The notes under the pieces were generated by a model. That model saw only the letters and a program-made list of their open reading frames with translations, was not told where the DNA came from and did not search any database. Made by a program: the position numbers and the translations under genes. This document shows positions 42,398-49,750 of a DNA stretch of 64,000 bases, piece by piece. Numbering within the stretch: the stretch's first letter is position 1; every line of letters begins with the position of its first letter. Source of the DNA: Arthrobacter methylotrophus (GTDB lineage Bacteria; Actinomycetota; Actinomycetes; Actinomycetales; Micrococcaceae); contig NZ_BAABED010000001.1 in NCBI RefSeq assembly GCF_039539965.1, positions 4,774,001 through 4,838,000 of the forward strand, written 5' to 3'.

Positions 42398-43019
42398 GGC
42401 TGACGATTTGGGCCGCCACTGTCCATCCCGAGGCGGTGTAGTCTGCCACCTGGTGTGGGCGGAGGACTGTGTAGAGGGTCTTTGCGCCGTGCACGTAGGC
42501 CTCGTCCGTCAGTGCCGCCAGGACTGCCGCTTCAAGGCCTTTCTCGGATTCCGGTGCGTGCGTCCGGACGCTGCCGATAACGGCCAGGCCGTCCTCGATC
42601 CTGATGCGGCCGCTGGCGACGGGGTGGTCGAAGACCGATATTTCCACGAGGTCGTACAGTTCCAGCGGAGCCTGGGCAAGCTCGGCGTTCTCGGGTAATT
42701 CCGGCACGGCGTTCAGCTCCTCCATGGGGGCGGTGAGCAGCACGGCTTGTCCCACGGTGGCCAGCCCGCGGGCGGCGGCGTAGTCCAGTGCGTCCCCTGA
42801 CTCCGCGGTGACCAGGGTGAGTACCGCCCCGGTCTGCTGGCGGACTGTTTCAGCGGTGCGGTCGGCGTCGGATCCGGGCCACGCGACGATGTACTCCGGA
42901 GGGGCATCTGCCGCGGCCGCTGCGGTGACAACGACGGCGCCTTCCGGGGTTGACGTTTGCCCGCGGACGGCGGCCCAGCCGGCGGCCCAGAGGGGAAAGG
43001 TGTCCTGCCAGTCAGCCAT
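42381..43019 (-). CDS. GNAT-like acetyltransferase-fold protein
   Basis: The 212-residue protein shows a weak GNAT pattern (VASGRIRIEDGLAVIGSVRT then KGLEAAVLAALTDEAYVHGA and a C-terminal YTASGWTVAAQIVSL), which is the order beta4-P-loop helix-beta5 of acetyltransferases, but the classic Q-x-x-G-x-G/A is not clear. Function is unknown. AAAGGAG lies 7 nt before the ATG. Confidence 0.55.
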   Translation of the reverse strand: MADWQDTFPLWAAGWAAVRGQTSTPEGAVVVTAAAAADAPPEYIVAWPGSDADRTAETVRQQTGAVLTLVTAESGDALDYAAARGLATVGQAVLLTAPMEELNAVPELPENAELAQAPLELYDLVEISVFDHPVASGRIRIEDGLAVIGSVRTHAPESEKGLEAAVLAALTDEAYVHGAKTLYTVLRPHQVADYTASGWTVAAQIVSLSASE

Positions 43020-43041
43020 GATGCGTGCTCCTTTGGATCGG

Positions 43042-44322
43042 TTACTTCGAGGATACGGGTGAACCGGCGGGCACCGGGCGGTCTCGGCCGTAAGCGCGGG
43101 CCAGAGTCACTGCGGTGATCACGATCAGCGCCAGCATGACCGCACCGAACATCACAACGGCCGGAACCAGAGGAGTGGTCTGAAGCATCAGGCCCAGCAG
43201 CACAACCGGCACTGCCATGCCGAGGTACCCGACGAGGAACAGCCCGGCCAGTGCCTCGCCGCGGGTCTCCGGGGCCGAGATGGCGATGACGGTACCAATC
43301 GCGGACTTGAAGGTCACGCCGACCCCGGCGCCTGCGACGAGCCCGCCGGCGATTAGCAACGGCAACGACGACGCGGCGATCGACACGGTCACCAGGCTAA
43401 GGCCTGTGGCCAGCAGAATCAGGCCGATGACGAACTGCGTGGTGCGCCTCCAGCGGGAGGAGAGAACCTGGAATGCTGCCGAGGAGGCGAAGACGACGAA
43501 GGCGACGGCGCCGGCGAGCACATGGGAGGTCATGCCGAGCTGCCGGGCGACAAAGGAGGGCGCCAGGGAAGTGAAGAAGCCGAACATGGCGAACCCGACG
43601 AACGCCATCATGGCCGCGGCCACGTACTGTCCCCGCGCGGCGCGGGGGACCACGACCCGCTGCGGTCGGTAGACCCAGGTTTCGTCGACGTTGTTGACGG
43701 TTTCCGGGACGGTCACGATCAGCAGCAGCCCTGCGAGCAGCAGGAACGCGAAGACCACATATGGGGTGTACAGCGGCATCGGCACATACTCGGCGAGGAA
43801 GCCCGTGATGAGCGGGCCCAGGCCCAGTCCGCCGATGTTGGCCGCGGTGGAAATGACCTCTGCGCGCCGGGACCCGGTGCCTGGGCGGGCCTCACGGTGG
43901 AGTTCGGTCATATGGGCGGTAGCGGTGGCGGTGAGCATGCCGATGCCGAGGCCGGAGATGAAGCGGGCGAGCAGCAGGCCCGGAAGCTCGGGCCAAACCA
44001 GGAAGATCAGCGCCGCGACGACGTTGAGCAGCACGGCCGGCGCGATCACCCTGCGGCGGCCGAACCTGTCGGAGATATGCCCGGCCAGGAAAAGGCTGGC
44101 CACTACGCCAGCAGCGTAGGCGGCGAAAATGATCGTGATCATGAATGCGCTGAACCCGCCCCGTTGCTGGTAAAGCACATAGAGCGGGGCCGGCGCGGCC
44201 GCGAACGCCATCGTGATCATGAAGACGAACGTGACAATCCAGAACCCGCGCCGGTGCCGGCGTCGGTTCGCCTGGTGCGGTGCGTCGGTCCGGAAGGATG
44301 GGGAACTCAGAGTGTGGGTCAT
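43042..44322 (-). CDS. MFS transporter, drug-efflux type
   Basis: The 426-residue protein has 12 predicted hydrophobic segments and the MFS loop 2-3 motif as GHISDRFGRRRVI, plus a TELHREARPGTGSRRAEVIS loop. It is probably an exporter of a small molecule. It is divergent from the LysR gene at 44404, its likely regulator. On the coding strand AATACT lies 6 nt before the ATG, suggesting a leaderless message. Confidence 0.85.
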   Translation of the reverse strand: MTHTLSSPSFRTDAPHQANRRRHRRGFWIVTFVFMITMAFAAAPAPLYVLYQQRGGFSAFMITIIFAAYAAGVVASLFLAGHISDRFGRRRVIAPAVLLNVVAALIFLVWPELPGLLLARFISGLGIGMLTATATAHMTELHREARPGTGSRRAEVISTAANIGGLGLGPLITGFLAEYVPMPLYTPYVVFAFLLLAGLLLIVTVPETVNNVDETWVYRPQRVVVPRAARGQYVAAAMMAFVGFAMFGFFTSLAPSFVARQLGMTSHVLAGAVAFVVFASSAAFQVLSSRWRRTTQFVIGLILLATGLSLVTVSIAASSLPLLIAGGLVAGAGVGVTFKSAIGTVIAISAPETRGEALAGLFLVGYLGMAVPVVLLGLMLQTTPLVPAVVMFGAVMLALIVITAVTLARAYGRDRPVPAGSPVSSK

Positions 44323-44403
44323 TCCTTCAGTATTGGTCGCGCAGGTAATCGTGTCTAACGCTTATTGACGCTTGTATCCATCGTCATTCGCGATACTGGA
44401 TTC

Positions 44404-45297
44404 ATGCAGCTTTTCCAGATTGAATATTTCATCGCAGTGGCTGAGTCGGTGAGCTTCACCCAGGGCGCGCGGCGGGTCAACATCGTCCAGTCCGCCGTCT
44501 CGGCGGCCATCCGCCAGCTCGAACACGAGCTGGGTTCCGACTTGTTCATCCGCCAGGGCCGGTCGATTCGCCTCACGCCTGCGGGGGAGGCGATGCTCCC
44601 GCGCGCCCGCACGATCCTTGCCGATGTACAGGCCGCGCGGGACGCTGTCGACGCCGTTCGCGGAACGGTCCGCGGGACAGTGGCCCTGGGCACGCTGGCT
44701 CATGCCGGTTCCGTCGACGTGCTGCAGGTCCTGCGGACCGTCCGGCGGGACTATCCCGGCATCGTCATCAAGCTGCGCCAGACCGTCCAGGGAACTCGCA
44801 CCAGCCTGGCGGACGTCCGCTCCGGAGCCCTGGACCTGGCCTTGGTGTCCGTGCCCGAAGAGGCTGCGCCCGGCCTCGAGTTGCACCCGCTGCACGCTGA
44901 GGGAATCGTCTTTGCCTGTTCCGACTCCCACCCCTTGGCCGGCCGGAAACGCGTGAGCCTTTCCGAGATCGCGGACGAGCCTTTCGTCGATTTCCCCGAA
45001 GGCTGGGGAAACCGCACCACAGTGGACGCCGCCTTCGCCGCGGCCGGGCTGCACCGCACGGTCCATACCGAAGTGGTGTCCTTCACCATGGCCACCGAAC
45101 TGGTCCGGGAGGGCCTTGGCGTCGCCTTCCTGCCCGAGTCTGCGTTGCAGCATGGCCAGGAGGCGGGCATCCGGGCGATCCATACGCCTCTCGTGTGGCG
45201 CATCCAACTGGCGCGTTCCGCCAACAGGCAGGCCACGGCCGCAGAGCAGGTCCTCATCGAAGAATTCCGGGGAGGCGGCGACATCATTCCCGCTTAG
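44404..45297 (+). CDS. LysR family transcriptional regulator
   Basis: The 297-residue protein has the LysR HTH (FFIAVAESVSFTQGARR-type start as YFIAVAESVSFTQGARRVNI, then QSAVSAAIRQLEHELGSDLF, residues 7-47) and a full effector domain. It is divergent from the MFS gene it probably controls. The ATG at 44404 lies 6 nt after GATACT (44392-44397) and matches the family start; the frame extends 13 codons further upstream. Confidence 0.88.
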   Translation: MQLFQIEYFIAVAESVSFTQGARRVNIVQSAVSAAIRQLEHELGSDLFIRQGRSIRLTPAGEAMLPRARTILADVQAARDAVDAVRGTVRGTVALGTLAHAGSVDVLQVLRTVRRDYPGIVIKLRQTVQGTRTSLADVRSGALDLALVSVPEEAAPGLELHPLHAEGIVFACSDSHPLAGRKRVSLSEIADEPFVDFPEGWGNRTTVDAAFAAAGLHRTVHTEVVSFTMATELVREGLGVAFLPESALQHGQEAGIRAIHTPLVWRIQLARSANRQATAAEQVLIEEFRGGGDIIPA

Positions 45298-45367
45298 CTC
45301 ACAGCGGGAGGGGGTGTCCCGGGGTCCGTCAGAGTGGTTGACTTTCAATCAGCCAAGAGTAAAGTCG

Positions 45368-45405
45368 TCAAAGTATTTAGTTGAAGATTCAACTAAATAC
45401 TTTGA
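45368..45405. promoter_or_regulatory. 38-bp perfect palindrome, MarR-type operator
   Basis: Arms TCAAAGTATTTAGTTGAA and TTCAACTAAATACTTTGA are perfect complements around a GA centre. The core TTGAAG-TTCAA and the TATTTA flank match the operator at 13788-13799 between the MarR gene and the first reductase gene. It lies 42 bp before the second reductase gene. Confidence 0.85.
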
Positions 45406-45446
45406 TGTGAAAACCCGTCTGATCTATTTCCTTGAGGGAGAACACC

Positions 45447-46088
45447 ATGACTGACATCACCATCATCGGTTCGGGCAACATGGGCCGCGGCATCGGTACC
45501 CGCGCCGTCGCAGCAGGCCGTTCCGTCCAGGTACTCGACAAGAGCGCCGAGGAGGCGCAGAAGCTGGCCGGAGAGCTGGGATCCGGGGCCACCGGTGCGG
45601 CCTCCACCGAGGCCCCTGCCGGCCGCATCGTTGTGCTCGCGCTACCGTTCGATGCCGCCAAAGAAGTTGTCAGCGGCTACGGCGATGCCCTCGACGGCCG
45701 TATCATCATCGACATCAGCAACCCGGTCAACTACGAGACCTTCGACTCCCTTGTGGTGGGCCCTGGCACTTCAGCCGCGGAGGAAATCGCCAAACTTGCC
45801 CCCTCGGGAGCCACGGTGGTGAAGGCATTCAACACCACCTTCGCGGGCACCCTGGTGGCCGGCGAGGTGGCCGGAGAGCCGTTGGACGTGTTCATCGCCT
45901 CCGATTCCGAAGATGCCCGCAATGAGGTCGCCGACTTCGTCACTGCAGCTGGACTCCGCCCGCTCCAGGTCGGCGGCCTGCACCATGCCCGTGAATTGGA
46001 AGGTTTCCAGCTGCTCCTGATGGCATTGCAAGCCAACCCGGCCTACGAGAGCTTCAATTGGGGCACGGCACTGAAGATCCTGGGCTAA
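45447..46088 (+). CDS. NADPH-dependent F420 reductase-like oxidoreductase 2
   Basis: The 213-residue protein is a close paralogue of the one at 13098-13730: ITIIGSGNMGRGIG at residues 4-17, ALPFDAAKEVVSGYGDALDG, DISNPVNYETFDSLVV and VKAFNTTFAGTL are shared. ATG 45447 follows GAGGGAG and fits the paralogue's start. No regulator gene is adjacent; the strong palindrome before it suggests control by the MarR encoded at 13861, 31 kb away. The cofactor (F420 or NADP) is not proven. Confidence 0.82.
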   Translation: MTDITIIGSGNMGRGIGTRAVAAGRSVQVLDKSAEEAQKLAGELGSGATGAASTEAPAGRIVVLALPFDAAKEVVSGYGDALDGRIIIDISNPVNYETFDSLVVGPGTSAAEEIAKLAPSGATVVKAFNTTFAGTLVAGEVAGEPLDVFIASDSEDARNEVADFVTAAGLRPLQVGGLHHARELEGFQLLLMALQANPAYESFNWGTALKILG

Positions 46089-46130
46089 AACGATGGCCCT
46101 CCAGCAATCACAATGAAAGGACCTGATCAT

Positions 46131-46271
46131 GAGCAGCCCGGCAACGGCCAGGCCGCGAAGCTGGTCAACAACCTCATTCTCGGTGTCAACATGAATGCCC
46201 TCGCCGAGGGACTAAAGTTCGGTGCCCAATACAATCTCCCTGAGTCCGGCGGGGAGCAACGGACGCCCTAA
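46131..46271 (+). pseudogene. Remnant of a 3-hydroxyisobutyrate dehydrogenase-type gene
   Basis: In one frame the sequence reads GNGQAAKLVNNLILGVNMNA, then LAEGLKFGAQYNLPE. This is the start of the C-terminal helical domain (NAD_binding_11) of beta-hydroxyacid dehydrogenases, including the catalytic lysine region K-L-V-N-N. Both the Rossmann domain before it and the rest of the helical domain after it are gone, and the frame ends at 46271. It overlaps the stop region of the convergent dehydrogenase gene. Confidence 0.75.
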
Positions 46272-47227
46272 ACGGTGAGCACGCGCACCGGATTTCCCCG
46301 CACCCACGCGCGGACGTCCTCGAAGGCCTCGCCATAGAAGCGGGCATAGCTTTGCGCAGTGACGTAACCCAAGTGCGGTGTCAGCACGGTTCGCGGCGCC
46401 GTGAGCAGAGGGTGGTCCGCCGGGAGGGGCTCGACGTCGTACACGTCCAGGGCTGCGCCGCCGAGCCACCCCTCGTTGAGACCGCGGAGGAGCGCCGCCT
46501 CGCCCACGACCGGCCCGCGGGCTGTGTTTACCAGGACGCCTTTGGGGCCGAGGAGCCGCAGTTCGTCCTCCCCGACGAGCCCCCGGGACCGTTCCGATAA
46601 CCGCACGTGGACACTAACGACGTCGGCCTCCCGGAAGAGTGCCTCTTTACTCACCTTCCTGGCGCCGGCCGCGGCGGCAGTCTCTTCAGTGAGATGGGGA
46701 CTCCAAGCAATGACCTCCATGCCGAAGGCCTTGGCGTAACCGGCGATTTTGCTCCCGATGTTGCCCAGTCCCAGTACTCCAAGGGTCTTGCCTGACAGTT
46801 CGAAACCCACCGTGCTCTGCCAATGTCCGGCCCGCAAGCGCTGGTCCTCGAACGGCACCTTGCGGGCGAAAGCCAGAAGCAGGGCCCACGTCAGTTCCGG
46901 TGCGGCCGCGGCCGAACCGCCGGTCCCGCAAACGGTAATGCCCTGCTCCTGGGCCGCGATCAGGTCGATGGCTGCGTTGGCCATTCCGGTGGTGACGAGG
47001 AGCTTCAGCTTCGGCAGTTGCCGGAGGCGCCCGGCGTCGAAAGCGGTGCGCTCCCGCATGGCCATGATGATGTCGAAGTCGCGGAGGGCGTCCACGGTTT
47101 CCTGCTCGCCGGCAAACGGCTCGGTGAATACGGTGACGTCCACGCCGTCGTCGGCGAGCTCGGCCCACGGCGCATAGTCGTAGGCGACCGCTTGGTAGTC
47201 ATCAAGGATGGCAAGGTGCTGGACCAT
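46268..47227 (-). CDS. D-2-hydroxyacid dehydrogenase family protein
   Basis: The 319-residue protein has the NAD-binding motif LGVLGLGNIGSKIAGYAKAF (about residues 148-167), the catalytic Arg in VHVRLSERSRG, Glu in DVYDVEPLPADHP and His in TPHLGYVT, so all catalytic positions are present. It reduces or oxidises a 2-hydroxyacid with NAD(H); the exact substrate is unknown. ATG 47227 follows AAGGGAA. Confidence 0.87.
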   Translation of the reverse strand: MVQHLAILDDYQAVAYDYAPWAELADDGVDVTVFTEPFAGEQETVDALRDFDIIMAMRERTAFDAGRLRQLPKLKLLVTTGMANAAIDLIAAQEQGITVCGTGGSAAAAPELTWALLLAFARKVPFEDQRLRAGHWQSTVGFELSGKTLGVLGLGNIGSKIAGYAKAFGMEVIAWSPHLTEETAAAAGARKVSKEALFREADVVSVHVRLSERSRGLVGEDELRLLGPKGVLVNTARGPVVGEAALLRGLNEGWLGGAALDVYDVEPLPADHPLLTAPRTVLTPHLGYVTAQSYARFYGEAFEDVRAWVRGNPVRVLTV

Positions 47228-47299
47228 GGAATTCCCTTTCGCTTCTCCGGATCGCGGTGGCCCCGGATATGTGGAAAGTTACACCCTCCTTGGCCAGGG

Positions 47300-48280
47300 C
47301 TAGCTCTTCGGCAGCCCTGCCGGGTTCAGTTCCGAGCTCTGGACGGCTTCTGCCGAGAGGCCCCAACGGTCCAGGATCTTTCCATACGTGCCGTCCTTGA
47401 TGAGCGAGTTCAGGCCTGCCTGGGCAGCCGCCGCGAAGCCGTTTCCCTTCTTGGTGGTCACCGCGATGCTCGCCTTGAGCGGCCAACCGCCGTCCACCAG
47501 GCCCACGTTCTTGGTCTTGCCATCAGTCTGGGACTTGTAGGACGCGGTCGCATTCGGCCCGAACGTCAGGTCCGCACGGCCAGACTGCAGCGCGAGCGTG
47601 GAGGCCGAGTCGTCGTCGTAATACTGGAACTCAACCGGCTTCAAACCGTTCTTCTTGTTCTCAGCGTCCCAGCGCAACAGGATTGCCTCCTGGTTGGTCC
47701 CCGAGCCAACAATGATCCGCTTGCCCGCCACATCGGGAGCTGAGTCCACCTTGGTGATGGAGCTGTCGCTCTTGGCGTAGAAGCCGAGTTTGTCCTCGCG
47801 GTAGCTGGCGAAATCGAATTTGAGCTTCCGCTCTTCCGTGACGGTAACGTTCGAGATGACGGCCTCGTACTTGCCCGATTCCACGCCCAGCGGCCAGTCA
47901 GCCCAAGCCGTCGGGACAATGTCCGCTTTGAGTCCCAGCGATTCGGCCAGCGCGACGGCGATGTCTACCTCGTTGCCCACCGGCGTCTTGTTGTCCGTGG
48001 CGTACACAGCCAGCGGGGCCGCGAAGGGGCTCACCGCGACGGTCAGCTTGCCGTCCGCCTTGACCGACTCAGGCACGAGGGCTGCGGCTTCCGGTGAGAC
48101 CTTTACCGCGAAGCGGTCCTGTTCGGGGGACAGATTGAAAGTCCTGGCAGTGGAGGCGCCAGTGGACGACGACGGCGCTGACGCGGCTGAGGCGCCCGGG
48201 TCCGAGCATGCGGCGAGGCCGAGGGCCGTGGTCGCGGCGAGTGCCAGTGCGACGCGGGTTTTGAGGCGCGAAATAGCCAT
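47300..48280 (-). CDS. Amino-acid-type ABC transporter substrate-binding lipoprotein (intact paralogue)
   Basis: The 326-residue protein has a lipoprotein signal (LGLAAC, Cys about residue 25) and a full family 3 solute-binding domain: FNLSPEQDRFAVKVSPEAAA, YATDNKTPVGNEVDIAVALA, and a normal end YGKILDRWGLSAEAVQSSEL. It is closely related to the broken binding protein at 38787 and has no permease or ATPase genes beside it. It could therefore serve the transporter at 36922-38774; that is inference. ATG 48280 follows AAGGGGA. Confidence 0.87.
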   Translation of the reverse strand: MAISRLKTRVALALAATTALGLAACSDPGASAASAPSSSTGASTARTFNLSPEQDRFAVKVSPEAAALVPESVKADGKLTVAVSPFAAPLAVYATDNKTPVGNEVDIAVALAESLGLKADIVPTAWADWPLGVESGKYEAVISNVTVTEERKLKFDFASYREDKLGFYAKSDSSITKVDSAPDVAGKRIIVGSGTNQEAILLRWDAENKKNGLKPVEFQYYDDDSASTLALQSGRADLTFGPNATASYKSQTDGKTKNVGLVDGGWPLKASIAVTTKKGNGFAAAAQAGLNSLIKDGTYGKILDRWGLSAEAVQSSELNPAGLPKS

Positions 48281-48539
48281 GGAATCCCCTTCGAAATGAT
48301 GGATGGTGTGCGTTTGCAGCAACTATCCGGCAGAGCCGAGAGCCGGTCAAAGCGCCGTGAAACGCTGGGATACAGGAGTTAACCCGGCTTCATTCGAGGT
48401 CCCGGGAGGTCACAGTCCGCGAGCTGAGACGGAACCCACGCAAGCGCGCGAAATAAGCCGGGCGCCGCTGTCGTTGTCGCAAGAGTGGCCGGGCAACCGG
48501 CCCCTTGGACCACACCACCTTCGAAAGGCCGGCACCCAC

Positions 48540-49529
48540 GTGACTGTTCCCCTCTCCATCCTCGACCTGGCAATCATCGGCAAAGGTCAGACGGCGGCGG
48601 AGAGCTTCGCCGGGAGCGTCGCCATGGCACAACTGGCCGAGCGGCTCGGCTACCGACGGATCTGGTACGCCGAGCACCACAACATGGGCTCGATCGCTTC
48701 CTCCGCAACGAGCGTGCTGATTGCCCACATCGCAGCCAGCACCAGCACCATCCGGCTCGGTGCCGGCGGCGTCATGCTGCCCAACCACTCCCCGCTCACC
48801 ATCGCCGAGCAGTTCGGCACCCTTGAGACGCTGCACCCCGGGCGGATCGACCTTGGCCTCGGTCGTGCGCCCGGCAGCGACCAGAACACCATGCGCGCGC
48901 TCCGCCGCGACCCCATGGCCGCGGACACCTTCCCGCAGGACGTGGTGGAGCTGCAGGGCTACCTCACGGGGCCCACTCGCATTCAAGGGGTCGAAGCGAC
49001 GCCCGGCAAGGGCACCAACGTGCCGCTGTACATCCTCGGTTCCTCCTTGTTCGGGGCACGCCTTGCAGCGCAACTCGGACTGCCATACGCTTTCGCCTCG
49101 CACTTCGCTCCCAACGCGCTTCAAGACGCTGTCGCCATTTACCGCCGCGAGTTCAAGCCCTCCGAGCAGCTGCAGCATCCTTACGTAATCGCGGGAGTGA
49201 ACGTGGTTGCGGCCGATTCCGCGGCCGAGGCCCAACGCCTGTTCCTTGAGGTCAAGCGGGACCGTATCTCCCGCTTCCTAGGCGGTGGCCGCGAATTCAC
49301 CGACGCCGAAGCGGACCTCATCCTCGACTCGGCCCAGGGCCAGCACATCGCGCAGATGGTGAAGTACTCGGCGGTGGGGACGCCGGGGGTCGTGCGTGAC
49401 TATCTTGACGAATTTTCCCGCCACGCCGACGCCGACGAACTGATTGTGGCCCACCAGAGCACGGGCACGGCGCAGCGCCTGCGTTCGGTCGAGCTGGTCG
49501 CGGAGGTGGCGGGGTTGGTACGAGCCTAG
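48540..49529 (+). CDS. Luciferase-like flavin-dependent oxidoreductase (MsnO8/YtmO-type)
   Basis: The 329-residue protein is an LLM class oxidoreductase with [60 protein letters not shown] and [14 protein letters not shown], the usual order of the group. It is divergent from the intact binding-protein gene, a pairing that resembles sulfur-compound uptake loci. The GTG at 48540 was chosen from the family start; an AAAGG lies 12 nt upstream. Palindrome P2 copy d follows the stop. Confidence 0.85.
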   Translation: MTVPLSILDLAIIGKGQTAAESFAGSVAMAQLAERLGYRRIWYAEHHNMGSIASSATSVLIAHIAASTSTIRLGAGGVMLPNHSPLTIAEQFGTLETLHPGRIDLGLGRAPGSDQNTMRALRRDPMAADTFPQDVVELQGYLTGPTRIQGVEATPGKGTNVPLYILGSSLFGARLAAQLGLPYAFASHFAPNALQDAVAIYRREFKPSEQLQHPYVIAGVNVVAADSAAEAQRLFLEVKRDRISRFLGGGREFTDAEADLILDSAQGQHIAQMVKYSAVGTPGVVRDYLDEFSRHADADELIVAHQSTGTAQRLRSVELVAEVAGLVRA

Positions 49530-49541
49530 CCAAGCGGGCTC

Positions 49542-49643
49542 GCGTCACGCCGAGCAAACTTTTGAAGCGTCCGACGGCGGCCTACCGCGGAATTGCGCGG
49601 AACGCACCTCTGCGCCGGAACAAAAGAATGCCTGGCGTGACGC
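49542..49643. repeat. P2 palindromic repeat, copy d (102 bp)
   Basis: It starts GCGTCACGCCGAGCAAACTT and ends in the inverted ACAAAAGAATGCCTGGCGTG-ACGC. It lies between the oxidoreductase stop (49529) and the OtsB-GH15 gene, with no nuclease gene beside it. Confidence 0.88.
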
Positions 49644-49750
49644 ACCCTGCCGAGGACACTCGGAAGCGTTACTTGTTGGCAACGAAGTGGGCATAAGGAC
49701 GAAACTCCCGGGACGGACACTGGACGAATCCACCCGGAAGGATCGTCCCC

